Below are positions 1 to 13,300 of a stretch of 64,000 nucleotides of DNA, one piece after another; within the stretch, counting starts at the first letter, position 1; each line of letters starts with the position of its first letter. The notes beneath the pieces are model-generated. The model was not told where the DNA came from. It saw nothing but the letters and a program-made list of their open reading frames with translations, and did no database searches. This stretch comes from Meandrina meandrites (taxonomy: Eukaryota; Cnidaria; Anthozoa; Scleractinia; Meandrinidae). Position numbers and translations under genes: made by a program. Location: contig OY855907.1 of the NCBI GenBank assembly GCA_963693305.1, positions 36,713,356-36,777,355 of the forward strand, written 5' to 3'.

Positions 1-407
1 TTTATCATCAATATAACAGGACAGACGCATAAAAAACTAACGTCAATTTATTAATTCGAGGTCATGTTCACTGAACCGAAGCGAACCCGGCCATGCAATC
101 GAAACCAAAAGAAACGGTTTTTTTGACATTGAGGCAATTTTTGTCTTCATTACGCCAAGATCTACGGCAAATTTAACCACTTTAATTTTCACAAAACAAG
201 CTGACCTGTGTTTACAAGTGCCGAGAAAAATTTTCATAATGCCCGGTCATTACAAGAAAATCTTGCCCGCTCAGCAGCCAATCAGAGCGCGCGTACTATT
301 GTAGCCATATAATAAATGCGGGTGTTTATTATTGTAAGTTTTGCGGCAAGTTGATGGTAGGTCTATCGTGTAATTGTCATGAAAAGGAACGACTAGACAC
401 TTATTAG
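1..407. other. No gene recognised
   Basis: AT-rich sequence with only short spurious frames; nothing recognisable in either strand. Confidence 0.5.
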
Positions 408-529
408 TATGCAGCGGGAATTTCTTCATAAGTATGGAGGAAATCCAAATTAGTATGCAGGAAATCTAAATTAGTATGCAGAAAATCCAAATTAGTATTC
501 AGGAAATCCAAATTAGTATGCAGGAAATC
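408..529. repeat. 22-bp-type tandem repeat, about five units
   Basis: Units of the form AGGAAATCCAAATTAGTATGC recur head to tail with small changes, e.g. near 437, 460, 482, 503 and 525. It is a short minisatellite with no coding sense. Confidence 0.8.
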
Positions 530-621
530 AAAACAAGGCGGCTAATTCTGCTGAACCTATACTACTATTAACAGACGTGTTACGTGTAGAATAGTCTTAT
601 AATGATACACACCGTATGTAA

Positions 622-990
622 TTAAAGGGAACCACCACTCTTACAACAAGTTGACGTTGAATTGTTTGAAATAATTCCTAATTTCCAAATTTTACAACAC
701 AAGGGAGAAATAACATTTAAAAACAACAATAAATAGAAAAGTTTATGGCTTTTAATTTTCCAGCGCGCCGCCATTTTGGATTTTTATGACGTGTTACGGC
801 TCCCGCTATTGTTTGGAAGCTTCCAAACAATACCGGGAGCCGTAACATTTCCATAAACCATAGCCATAAACATTTCCATTTATTGTTGTTTTTAAATGTT
901 ATTTCTCCCTTGACCTGTAAAATTTGGAATTTTGGCATCATTTCAAACAATTCAACGTCAACTTGTTGTAAGAGTGGAGGTTTCCTTTAA
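622..990. mobile_element. Fold-back MITE with TTAA ends
   Basis: The two halves are inverted copies meeting at TTGGAAGCTTCCAA (about 818). The ends read TTAAAGGGAACCACC and, inverted, GGAGGTTTCCTTTAA. TTAA at both edges suggests a piggyBac-type non-autonomous element. The right half lacks a stretch present in the left (roughly 735-785). Confidence 0.7.
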
Positions 991-999
991 AGTCAAACC

Positions 1000-1005
1000 T
1001 TTATT
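1000..1005 (-). terminator. Candidate polyadenylation signal of the discoidin/EGF gene
   Basis: The minus strand reads AATAAA here, about 215 bases after the EGF-exon stop codon. It is the nearest canonical hexamer seen downstream. Confidence 0.4.
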
Positions 1006-1220
1006 AAGCGGCCCTCTGTTTAAAAGCGGTACGGAGTGGGGGGTGGGGGGGGGGGGGGGGGTACTCGAATGACTTTTTAGATGGGCACGCTCCACCCGAG
1101 GGCTTAAGCCGTCATTTACAATTTATGACAGAAAAGATAACCCTTCCTATGAACAAAAACACCCAAAAACAAACCCGGCCAATATCGTGACCTAACAAGA
1201 CTGGTCAATTGTATTTTGTA

Positions 1221-1342
1221 CTAACCGACTTCACAGTGGCAACCATAAAATCCTGGCAGACATGCGCAGCGGTATCCATTTTTTTCTTGAATGCACGTTC
1301 CTCCGTTTACACAACGGTTGGCAGTGAGACACGGGCTAATAT
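1221..1342 (-). CDS. Terminal exon: EGF-like domain and stop
   Basis: After a TTTCAG acceptor the exon reads SPCLTANRCVNGGTCIQE, then GYRCACLPGFYGCHCEVG and TAG at 1223-1221. The six cysteines and the CVNGGTC / CxCxxGFxGxxC pattern are the EGF signature. An AATAAA on the minus strand at 1005-1000 could be the polyadenylation signal, about 215 bases past the stop. Confidence 0.72.
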
Positions 1343-4300
1343 CTGAAAGGAGTGAAAGAAATGATAGTCACGTGTCACGTGTCTATCATTTACAAATGAG
1401 CGGTACATTAGAAATTGGTTGCATATGGCATTTGCACTCACCGTGATTCCGCCATAACCCAGTCAAAAGCCACTTGTTACCAGAGGAAGGGAACACATGA
1501 AGACCCACAGATGATCCTATATAAGGAAGAAAATTTATAGTAGCCGGAGAACGCAGACAATGTCCGGCTATTGTTTCACACCGCCGGAAAATACTATCTG
1601 GGAGAGAGCGATTTCCTTCACCATAGTTCTGGGCCAAGTTGTTGAAAGCACAATTAAGCTAATCTAGGATTAGCGTGAATTTTGATTTCAGTTTTTTAAC
1701 TTTTCAGTGAAGTTTTCTGTTTATGTTAATTTTTCCCTCCAGCTTTTGACGTCAACTAATCTCAATCTTCACAAAACGTAAGCAATAAAAACACTTTTAA
1801 ACAAGAGAAACTGAACTCTCGATTAACTTTTAATTCGGGGTTAGCGTTATTCGGCTTTCGAATAGCCCTGCCCTGGACGTTTATGAGCTCAACTGTGATT
1901 GGTTAAGATGAACTGAGGTCACGGAAATGGCCCCCTGGCTTGTTTTCATGATAGACGGTACCGGTATTTTTCGGCGACGTGTCGCAGGCTAGAAAATTAG
2001 ATGCTCACAATACTTTAGACCCTCCTGTTATTAACATTCTAATGGTTTTCGTTTAACGACACATCAATCGAAAATAGCTCTATAAACTGTACTCCGTCAA
2101 GGCTGCTGCCTAAGGAAATTTCTAAGGAGCCCTTTGGGCTCCTAACATCAAAAGTTAGGAGCCCAAGCCAGTACTTTAGGAGCCCAGCCTAAAAGTTGCC
2201 ATGGTCGATCCTCGGGGGAGGGGGGTGGGGTAGAAGAAAAAATCTAGGGGAGGGGTCTGGGGAGCAGCCCCCCCCCCCCCCCCCCCCCCTTACCGTCCCC
2301 TTCCACATGCACACACATTTTATTTTGTCAGTAGAGCCTTTGTACGTGAACAGAAAACTCCTTCGGACAAGATTTTTTTCTGAAAGCCGTTCTGAAGGTA
2401 ACCTCCCTCAAATAGTTGTGTGAGAAATTCCAGCTTTCTTAACTTGAAATTTTATTTAACCGAGCCTCTCCTTCGATAAAACCCTTTCTACACTGATTGG
2501 GTGACATGAACAGGAGTGTGTATATTAGAAAGTTTCTGTAGGCTTAAAATGAGTTTGAAAATCCAACCAGCATATTGTGCTGTGATGAATGTTGGATAAA
2601 GTAAGTTAAAAATGTGTAGAACAAATAAAGCAATGTTTAATAGGAGTTTTGAACATCCAAAGTTTTGAAGCAAAATCAGTGAAGCATGAAGCAGCAAAAT
2701 TATTATTTCACTTTTCCACAGCAAGCTCACTAAAGAACTTGAATTATTGTTAGTAATTAAGGTTTAACAGAACCAAGATTACAATTTAGCAGGTCTATTT
2801 GAAGGTTAAGGCAAAGGTAATAAAAAGTCAAAACACCTGTGTAAACACTTAAATTAAATTCTGATCTTATCTGCATTTCATAATCAGTGGTCAAAAATAG
2901 ACCAGAAAAATTAAGTTGTGAAAAAAAAAAACAGTTTCTAGGCTTATCAAATGAGTTGCTTATACAATAGATTTTAGTAGTTTTAAAAACAATTCATGTT
3001 ATTCAAACTGTTTTCAGCAAAGTTTCTAGCACATTATTATTTTCAAGAGTAATGTTCTCCTTGCACGGTTCAATAACCAAGATAAAACACGAAACAGTTC
3101 GAATGAACAAACAAACAAACTTGATCCACAAAAAGCGGTAGCTGATAAGAATGTCACAGAAAAGGCACACATTTTCTGTTGTCATGAAATTAAGCGTTCT
3201 CTAAAGTGAAAAAATAAAAGTTTGAGTTAAATAAGAAGCTTAATTACAGTAATTCGGAAGTGTAACATCAAAACATTCTGCACATTATTTTACGCTTGTT
3301 GAAAAGGTTTTTGTATCAAGCTTTTGCAGATTAAAATTGTCATGATCAGACCTGATGCATGAATGGCCAGGAGATTGATTTCACTTTTGTATCCGTAAAA
3401 TGTTTACTTCACATTCACTATAATCTCCTCCAAAACATCAACGTAGCGAACGAAACGTGAAGCATTCTTCATTCCATATTTGGGAGTCAGTCCCAGTCCT
3501 AAACAGTCGAAAATAATTGGTTTTCGAAGTTGCACGTATTTATACGCTAAAATTATCTCTATTGTGGACAATTTTAGTATTTCCGTTTTGAAATGAAGCG
3601 CTTATGGTTTTAAACGGGATATATCTTACGCCAGTGGAACAAAATTGCAAGGAAATTGAAGTCATTAGATGAGAATGGAAAATCTATGCTTAGGCGCCCA
3701 TCCGGGCTCCTTGAACAAAAATTTAGTCGCCCGCACTCGTAACTTAGGCGCCCCAGGCGACCGGGCGCCCGTTAGGCAGCAGCCTTGCTCCGTCATTCAA
3801 ATTTATATCAGTGTCAGTAGCCTACCTCCCCATTTGTTTCCTTTAATGTCAGTGTCCGTCACTTTTGGAGCTGGGATGCGCGTGAATCGAGTTTCTGGGA
3901 CAAATGGGACTTCTTTAATAAATCGCATTCCCGGCTTCTCTCGTATATTCTTCCATTTTGCTGGTAATATCACGTGCCATTGCTGTCCAAACACATCTTG
4001 GCTTTCCATGTAGAGACGGTGGCGTTTGCTGACGCCATAGAGGCGTTTATGCTCAGGGTCATACGCCAGGATTGTGAATATGGTTGGATCAACGGCTAAG
4101 ACGAAATGTAGAAATAAAAAATTAATTGATATTTTGTTACATTTTTTTGACTTTATGTAATTTGGGCAAACCATACAATCTAGTTGGTTGAGAACCGGTA
4201 GGATAAATATTACGATATGTATGTGTTGTGTACCAGTTTACTTGTGCGAGCTGTGGAGCTCGTTATATTGGTGAAACCAATAGGCATTTTCACACACGTG

Positions 4301-7300
4301 TAAATGAACATCTTTTTTTTTAAACATCTTAATTGTTCTAGGCATTGTCGCTCGAGACAGTTGTGATGCCTCTAGTTTTAAAATTATTGATTCTGCTAAG
4401 ACTTTCTCACAACTTAAAATCAAGGAGAGTTTTCATATTGAACGGTTAAATCCAGTACTCAACAAACAAGTTGAGCATGTCAATTTATCGTTACACTTTT
4501 AATGTATCAATTTCAGTTTGGTGGTTATGTCACTATTGTTCTTTTCTAATTTTTATTGGTTGGTTTGAATAAGTTTGCATTTTACGTTAATTTGAATTTA
4601 TAAAGGCTCATTGTATAGGCTGTTACATATATAATAACGATCATTCTGTAAACTTTGTATATTCATTATGGCTGATGATGATGTTTGAAACATCGAAACA
4701 TGTTCCAAAACTAAAAAGCGCTGTTTTGCTTTTAAAAATATTTACAACATTTGTTCTATCAAGACCCTCTGGTAAAGTTATTCCATATGAATTTTGGTGT
4801 AAAAGAAATGAATGCAAATTGCCCATTCATTTATGACTTTGTACGCTTCTGCTTTGTAACTGTCACATGAAGTTCTAGGAGCGACTTTGTTTTTACAATA
4901 TTCTGACATCAGTGAGAATTTGCTGTTCCATACATTATTTATTGAGGTTCTTTTTGACCTTTGGCACACAATCACTGCCATGACTTCTGTGATGACAGAT
5001 CATGTTTCCTTCCAGTCCAATATTATAAATCATTTGAATGGCTTCTTCTGTAACATCCAAATTCAAATTACGATAACATATCTTGCTAACAAAGAAACAT
5101 TTGCTTTAACAGATCAAGAACTACTACAGTGTCACAATTTTTTCACAGTTTTTTAAACCCCCTCGAAAAAAATACAACACATTTCTTGATGCGACAAATT
5201 CCAATTTATTTTGCAGACAAATGTTCTTTTGGCTCGTCACACAATTTTTCCTCCAAAACCTGAAAACGTTGTGTGATGAGATTCCTCTCTCACTCATCCT
5301 CATTGCTCCATTTGAGGAGTTTTCCGACAATCTTGCTCTTTTGTCACTACCTGACTATCCATCTCTTCGGTCGAACGCACTCCCCTAATCTCTGATTACT
5401 ACTAGTTTAGAAGATTTATATTCAGTTCATTTACCTTTACCTACTTTTTCTAAGTTTATAAATAACATTGCTTTTGGTTAGAACTTAATAGCTGGGCTGT
5501 TCCATTTTTTTCCCCTCCGTAATGTATTAGAACCTGTTCTAGGATAATGGCCTGCATACATTTCCTGCAGTCACTAGTTCGAAGAACTGTTTCAAATATC
5601 AGGACAATTTCCCGTTGGTGATCATTTGGTAAATTCTCATGACCTGTGTGATGGTGTATGTATTAAAACACCGCGAGAAATTTGATTTAATCACACTCGG
5701 GAATACATGGGATAAAATTACTGCAGACAGCACTTTTACTGGCAGTCTTACCAAAGAAGGATTGTCCTTCATTTTGGGTCCCCAAACAAGTGCTTCTTGG
5801 ATAGCTGTTAAGTATAAACGACGGGAGGTTAGTGGTTTTACGTTCTACAATAAATTCTTTACACGTAGTTAAGCTTTCTACTGTAAAAAAACAATGTTGT
5901 ATTAGTCAACTTTTTAAAATGCTTGGAAGGAGTAATAATATTGTCAGGACTCCGAAAACATCGTTGTACCTTTATTCTTGGTTTTCACGTGACGTCATAA
6001 AATTGTAAAATCCAGAATCGCAAGACCCCTGAGTTTTTATCCTTCACTGGCTATTAGACATCATTAATATACATCTTGTTGAAGGTGGTTAGCTCGATAG
6101 CAGCCGCCGTCTTTAAGATAGACCATTTTGAATTTCGGAATTTCACGCTACACGACATCAAGATGGCCGCCAGAAGGCTGTCACGTATGCTTCAAAATAA
6201 TGCCTTATCCTACGATTTTTAACAATCTGAACAGTTGAGGTTTTGTGAGAAGTGTTTATGAGAATGCTTACTTGTTCATGAGAGTGATATAACTGCCTTT
6301 TATAGCAAAAGTGAATTCCAGATGTTTTCATTGATTTCCGGCCGCCATGTTGGTGCCCAACTACATGGGCACCAACATGGCGTTTCCATACAGAGCTCTG
6401 TAAATTTGTGTGAAACATGTTGACGGATAACTCGAGTACGGAATACCGTACAAACCCGAGACTTGGACAAACAGAATATCTGGTAATTTTCTACAAACTA
6501 TAATATTTTTGAGTTGTTTTACTCAATAGTTTTGGATTTACTTTTTTGTGGCGTGACAGTGAAAACCAGCAATTAGATTGCTGGTGCGAGCTGCTGTGTA
6601 TATACTTCTTTATAATACCTCATCAAAGTAAAATTGGTTACACGGTCAGTGACTTCATTTGATCTATAGTCTCCTCAGCAAGAACGAAACTTTTAAGCGT
6701 CGAACATGGCAAAAACTTTTTGTCGTTGAAAAGGAACTATACCGTACTCACCACTCTGGCTCCCACAATTCTACAATAATGCTAGAAATACGAAGTATGC
6801 TGGCCTATAACTTTTGCAGGCAGTTCTATCTGGACATCACTTATTTGTACACTTACATTTCATCTTCACTGTATTCGCCAAAGCACAGAAACACGACCGG
6901 TTCACTTCCGTTTTGTGCACAAAGAAAGCCACGCTTTACGAGTGCCACGCTTTCTGTAAGATGTAAAATTTAGAATTGTAAAACATCGATCATTATATTA
7001 TTGTACTGAGTTTCAAAATCATACTTCTTTCGGTGCGGCACATTCATATTTTTTCTAATGTTATGGTAACAAATGAACTCTTTACATCACTTTAGGCGCA
7101 GCAAGTACATTGTTAGACTCCAATGTTTAGCTTTTAGTCCCTCCTTGTAAATTGTTTTAAATATGACTTTTAATATTGTTAAATAAAAAGGGCTTAGAAC
7201 GCGACCTGAGACTGTGTGCGATAAACCGCCTACACGCGTATGCTACGGACACTAAATACACTCGACCTTTCTCTTTTTGCGCCTTTTTGCTGTGAATCAA

Positions 7301-10300
7301 CGATGTAAGTAGCTAGGTAACCTCCTCCCTACCGCCCCTCCCCACCCCCTCCTAATCCTCGCTTCCCTCACCCTCCGAATTAACACCTTGTTAATACTTT
7401 CTGGTTGATAATTAACACAACTCATTAATATATTGCCAGTGCTGATGTCTACCTTCTTCTTCAACTGGCTTCCCATAAAGCTCCACGCGCATGCATCTCT
7501 TTCCTTGTGTTCCACTGAGGTCAAATGTTACATTTGAGGCATTCTGGGGTACGATCAACGTGTGCGTAATCACGTGGTCGAGCTGGTTTCCTTGGAAACG
7601 CTACAAAAAAGGAAATAGCCCAAAGTTCGGCATAGCAACTGCAACAACCTTGAAATTCATCGGCACGCGTAATGAAACACGTGTGAAAAAATCCGGATTA
7701 GTTTTGTTGATGTAGCAAAAATTACTTGCCATTTTTGGATGGAAATGATGTCTGCCGTTTGCCTAATAGACTGGTTTTCAATTGAGTGTTGAAATTAATC
7801 TGAAACTTCCTTGGTTTTGCATCACTACGTTCTGTGATTGGTTCAAAATAATCGCGCCACTCACTCAACCAATCAGGTGCAAACATAAATCAATCATGAA
7901 TTGGCCTTGCGCGTTTTCCCGCCCTTGCCGCCGGCTGCGTGTATTTGCTTCGTAATATCATTGGTTCATCGTGAAGTTTACGTTTGTTGTATTTGGTCAT
8001 TGTGTTTACTCTGGTTTTGTTTGCACAACACGTAAATGAAAACTGCTTTAGTTTCTGGACCTACTTTTGTCTTTCCATGCTCTTGAATGCTTTTCCCGTC
8101 AAACGCCAGGTAGAAAAATTCAGGGGGCTTCTCGCATACATCGTCTAGCTGGCACAATTTTCCCTGAATTGAGACCTGTTGAAGAATAAAAAAAGTTAAC
8201 TGTTGAATACTGAAAGCTGGGTAACCCTCGTTTAATCCCTTTTTTATAGAACCCACCCACCCTCCCCCTATTCCAATTAGCGGGCCCTGAAAAAAATCTA
8301 ATCGTTTGCATTTTCTGATTGCATCTTGACAGATGAAAACCCAGGTATTTTATCCAGATCGCTAGTACTTCACCTATTACATGTCGAGTTGTTTGGCTGT
8401 TGCTTTCAGAAAAAAATCCAGAGGTTGAAAAGATTTTAACCACCTAGCCCTAACATGTGACAAAGGACGGTCTTGGCTGTGCAGTTTTCGGCACAGGAAA
8501 ATGTCAGCTACGATTTTCGTAAAGGCAACGACAGCCATTCAGGAAATGGACAAAAAGGCCCTGATAAGTTCGAGTAGAATGAAGTTCCCGTAAAATGGTC
8601 AATTATAGATAATAAATTTTTAGCGCCTGCAGCCTAAAATTAATCTACAGGGAGTTTTAAAAGTTATCCAGACAGCTTAAAACTGCGTTTAAAAGCATTT
8701 AGGAAACACGCCGTCGTTAGGTGCCCCCTGAAAACTCTTACCTGTGTAATGGAGTACTGTTTTAGGAGGTGGATAGTTAACGTCCTGATACGATCCGACT
8801 CCTGAACACACCACGCCTTTTCTAGTCCCGCGTTCAGACGGGACTGATTCCGCGTCCCGTTCTCTGTTTCACTTGATGCATTTATCTGGGAATCGTTGAT
8901 GGCCCCAGACTCCATGCCAAGGGGGCGAGGAACTATAGAAAAGAATTAACTTAAAATAAATCACTTGAAATTAAACTTCAAGGTTCGTAGCTGTTGAAAG
9001 ACGTATTTATATAGAATTAGTTCTCACAGTTTGAAAAGGCAGTTGCTCGATCACCTCTGGAAGGAAATGTCCTTAATCAGCTTACCGCACCAAAATAGAG
9101 GATTTGTCGTAGTGTGGATCCCAAAGCGGTTTAGCCCAGAAAACCCGGCTTCAGGGCTACTTGACCTCCAAAAAATAGGGCCTTGAGTTCTGTGGCAAAT
9201 GTTTGCATAACAGCAAAGTAATATTAAGGCTCGTTCCTGTTCCTGACATTGTTTTGGCTTAATTATAATATCCTAAAAGGTAACTCGATTACTTTTAATT
9301 AACTACGGTCATTGTATTTTTATAAGCACCCCGTCATTTTTATAGGTGATTTTCCCCCATGGTCATTTCTCAGCTGACGGATAAATTTTTGACCAATTCT
9401 CAGCTATCCGTTTTAAACACTTCCAGACTCGAGGATTAATTCATGTCTTGTCTTCTCGCCCAACAAAGTTGCAGTTTTCTGCATAAATCCGCAAACGATT
9501 TTCATTGCCTTTCAATTTATGGTTATGTAAACAAAAAATATGCCGTTAAAGAAGTTCATTCATAAATATTTTCCAAATGTGTTGCCCTCTTTAGTAAAGG
9601 CATTGCACACAAGTATTCACTCACCATTTCTTTTATCGACAAGATGACATCCATAAAACTCAACGGCCATTGATATATGTGTGTTCCAAGTTCGCGGGTT
9701 GATTCGTAAATACTGGCTGATCACTGGAGGACTGATAACGCATACTTTCACTTGCTTAGATTTGTCGTTAGCAGGAAATTCCTGAGATAAAGCGTGTTTA
9801 GAATTATTAAGATCAAACAACAGAAGAGTAAGAGATTCGTGCCACAGGGGAATCATTGGAAAATGAGTAGTAAGGAGGTGTACTTCCGCACCTAACCAAT
9901 CAGAATCGAGTATTTTTTTGAAAGGATCAATCAGATTGCAGGATTTTGGTCACGTGACCAGTTTGCATATTTTAGAAACCGGAAATACGTCATCAGAATG
10001 GAATGTGGAAATTTTGCGGCGTAGCCAATCAGAGAGAGGCGGGGACGGAGAGCGCGAGTCTGGCACTTAGACCAGCATGTATGTGACCCTGCCCTTGTTA
10101 CGCTTTGCGCGACTACCTCTCGTCACACAATACAATCACAATAAGTTGTCATAGCAACCGAGTTTGATGGATGCCTCGCTTTCATGTTGCATTTATAATG
10201 AGGGGTGACGCCACATAACCGGATGTGATGTTGAAATGCAGATTACCATGGCAACAGGGTCGGAAGTGAATACGTAAGCAAAGTGGAGCCTATTTTTCAG

Positions 10301-13300
10301 GTGCAGCGAATGGTCACGTGGTTATCCCCCTGATGGCGTAAGCGCTCACGTGGTTATCCCCCCTCTGATGGCGTATGAGGGTATCCCCCGTTTGATGACG
10401 TATGGGGGTATTCCCCCTCTGATGACGTATGAAGGGGTATCCCCCTCTGATGGCGTATGGGGTTATCCCCCACTTAATGGTTTGTTGCTTTAAGTCAATT
10501 AAGTTTCTCCGTTTCTCCACTGCTGACTCAGCCGCTTCCTTAAAGTCCATGTCATCTTCGTCCATAAAGCGTTCAAGCGTTTTCAGGACTTTACGGTGTA
10601 GTTTATCGCGTTTGACGCTGTGGTTCCATAGGAGACGCTGTATATCATTAAAAGCGGCCTTCGCGGCATACTCTTGTGTTTTACCCATATCGAGGAACTG
10701 TTTGACCTCTATCATGTAAATGTGGGATTCTTCAAGATCTTTCTCCACTTTTTCACGTGTCGGATCCCATGGATCATAGTCTGATTCTTCGTCGCCCACT
10801 TCTCCTTCCTCTTCAGAGCTGCTGATATCCTCTTGTTCCTCTTCAGGCTCCTCCTCTACATTTTCCTCATTGCTTTCACCTTCCTCTTCGGAGTCAAAGA
10901 CATCTGGTGAGTGATCAGCCATGGTCTTTTTTTGTTCTTTTCCTTGACCTTTACCCCCGGCAGCGTACTTTTAAATGAGCCGAGCCGATTAGAGCGCTGA
11001 TGTAAAACAAATTTTTCGATATTAGCGTGGGTATCCTTCATGCGTCAATTCTGGGTTTTCATGTTACGTCATAAAATTCTGAAATCAAAATTCAAAAGGC
11101 CTGCTAAACTTTTGATATCACTAGGTGTAAGATAAACTAAAAATATATCTTTTCGCAAATTTCCAGCTTGGTTGTGCCCTTCGTTTTAAAAACAGAGCAT
11201 TTTGAATATTCGAGTTCTCCGCCGTATGTGATATCAAGCTGAGTGCCGTGACAAAGTTGTTTTGATTCAAAAAAGGCCTTTCCTTTCCATTTTTGCAGAT
11301 CGAACATTCCCAGTGTACTAAGTGCTGTTTATGTGAAAGTGTAATAGATCATGAGCCAAAAGTAGTCGCTATTAATAGGAAAATTAAGTTCCAGATGTTT
11401 CTCTGACATTACGGCGGCCATGTTTGTGCCCCTCGGAAGGACACAAATATGGCGTCTCCATACTGAGCTTTATAAATTTGCGTGGAAAGGTTCGGCAAAT
11501 AACTCGCAAACGGTGCAACGCACAGACCTGAGATTTGGACAAATCGTTTATCTATTTATCTTCTTTAATATCTGAAATTCATAGCTTCTGTCGTTGAATG
11601 GTTTCGATTTTATTTTTTTATTGCGTGACAGTGAAAACCACCAATAGGTGACTAAACACGCGTTTCCTGTCATCACTGGCGGGGTATAAGTTCAAGACCA
11701 TGTACCCGAACGGTCGTTGCGTCACTTTTTGACACATTCCAAAATGTCTGGCCAGTAGACGGGAAAGGCTTGAAGCAGTAAATTTCTCATGCCCAATTGA
11801 TTACGGGGATTCTTGAAGGCTATGTGTTCCTAGAAATACTCTTGGCATATTTCCCTGGTGGGAACATGTCTTGGCACAGGTCCAATACTGTGATGTTCTG
11901 GTGATGAGAATGTTTGGTGAACAGATCCAGTAGCTCTTTTTCATCACTTCGCTCTGCCATGAGATCGTCAAGGACTAGAATTTCTCCATCAGGAAACCAC
12001 GACTTGAGACGGTCTGTTTCGGAAATCCCTTCATGAAATTGCACACCAGCCCCTTGCATGTCCACGAAACCATCTTGCCACGCACCATAACAGTAATGAA
12101 TGGTCTCGGGTGGATTTTCAAACAACTCGTCTGAGTGATCCAAGTCTTGCCACAGCCAGAGAGACCTACGACCAAAATACTGGAGGTGGTCTTGAACCGA
12201 AAAGCTTGTCCTATTTCTATTCCTTGTGGGCTCCCATTTGACGTTTTAGTAGGAAATGTATACTTCGGGGGATCCTCAAATCGTCTTTCACATCTATATT
12301 TCTCATGACGGCTTCTACTGTCTGCACGAGAAAAAAGTCTTTGACAATAACGACAGCAAAGGGACATGATATTAGCATTGACTTCTTGCTTGTCCAGCTA
12401 CAAATGAATCACATCAGATGGAGCATAATTTTTATACTTGGTTGGCGGTTCTTGGTGGGCCATGGTGGGTCTTGATGGGTGTTGGTGGGCCATGGTAAGT
12501 CCTGGTGGGTCCTGGTGGGTTTTGGTGGGTCTTGGTGGGTCTTGGTGGGTTTTGGTGGATGTTGGTGGGTGTTGGTGGGTGTTGGTGGGCCATGGTGGGT
12601 CTTAGTGGTTCTTGGTGGGTTTTGGTGGGTGTTGGTGGTTTTTGGTGGGTCGTGGTGGGTCTTGGTGTTTTTGAGTGCTCTCACTACTGCGCCATCCCTG
12701 CTCCGGAGACATATACCGGGGATATATGAGCAGGTTAAGGGGATATATAAATGGGTATAAACGTTAGTAGCAAACGAATTTTCTAGCATCTGAAAATATG
12801 TAGGCTATAAGTAAAAATTCAAGTCAATAACTACTTTTGGTCTTCCAGATTTTTTGTCCTTGTACACTTTCCACATTATGTTGTCGTCACTGGAATGTAA
12901 CAGGAATGAAGTCACATAACTGCCATGATTATTTGACCCCTCGATAGACAACTGAAAAAGAACGATAATAAGAACTGTCAACTTTTACGTTAATTAACAC
13001 ACATGCGATAATGTCAGGGTTGTCTGTGAGCGTTCTTATTACTCCAAACATTACCAAAAAGTAACTTGAAATTAAAACGATCGCCAGACGTTTCCGAAGA
13101 TCATCCGCGCATATACCCGAAAAAACTTGAGTTTTAACCCAATTCTAAAGAAGTGAAACTTAACCGAGGGGCATCCGAAGATTCCAAACATAACCGAAGA
13201 TTAAGCGAAAATTTACCGAAGACTTAAATATTGACGAAGTTTTGTGCAACCTCGTTCCCAGGGCTGGGGAACGAGCTTGCTTAAGATGAGCCGAAATAGC

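Noticed and set aside
2196..2423. 75-codon frame with poly-proline (also 46550-46747)
   Set aside because: It lies inside the two copies of the CAAGG element, with proline runs from poly-C. Not a gene.
4887..5156. 89-codon plus-strand frame near the Penelope remnant
   Set aside because: Tested as reverse-transcriptase or transposase sequence, but no conserved motif was seen on either strand.
12409..12789. Long repetitive frames (Thr/His/Pro-rich minus; Gly/Trp/Val-rich plus)
   Set aside because: All arise from the 10-bp GT-rich minisatellite, which keeps several frames open at once.
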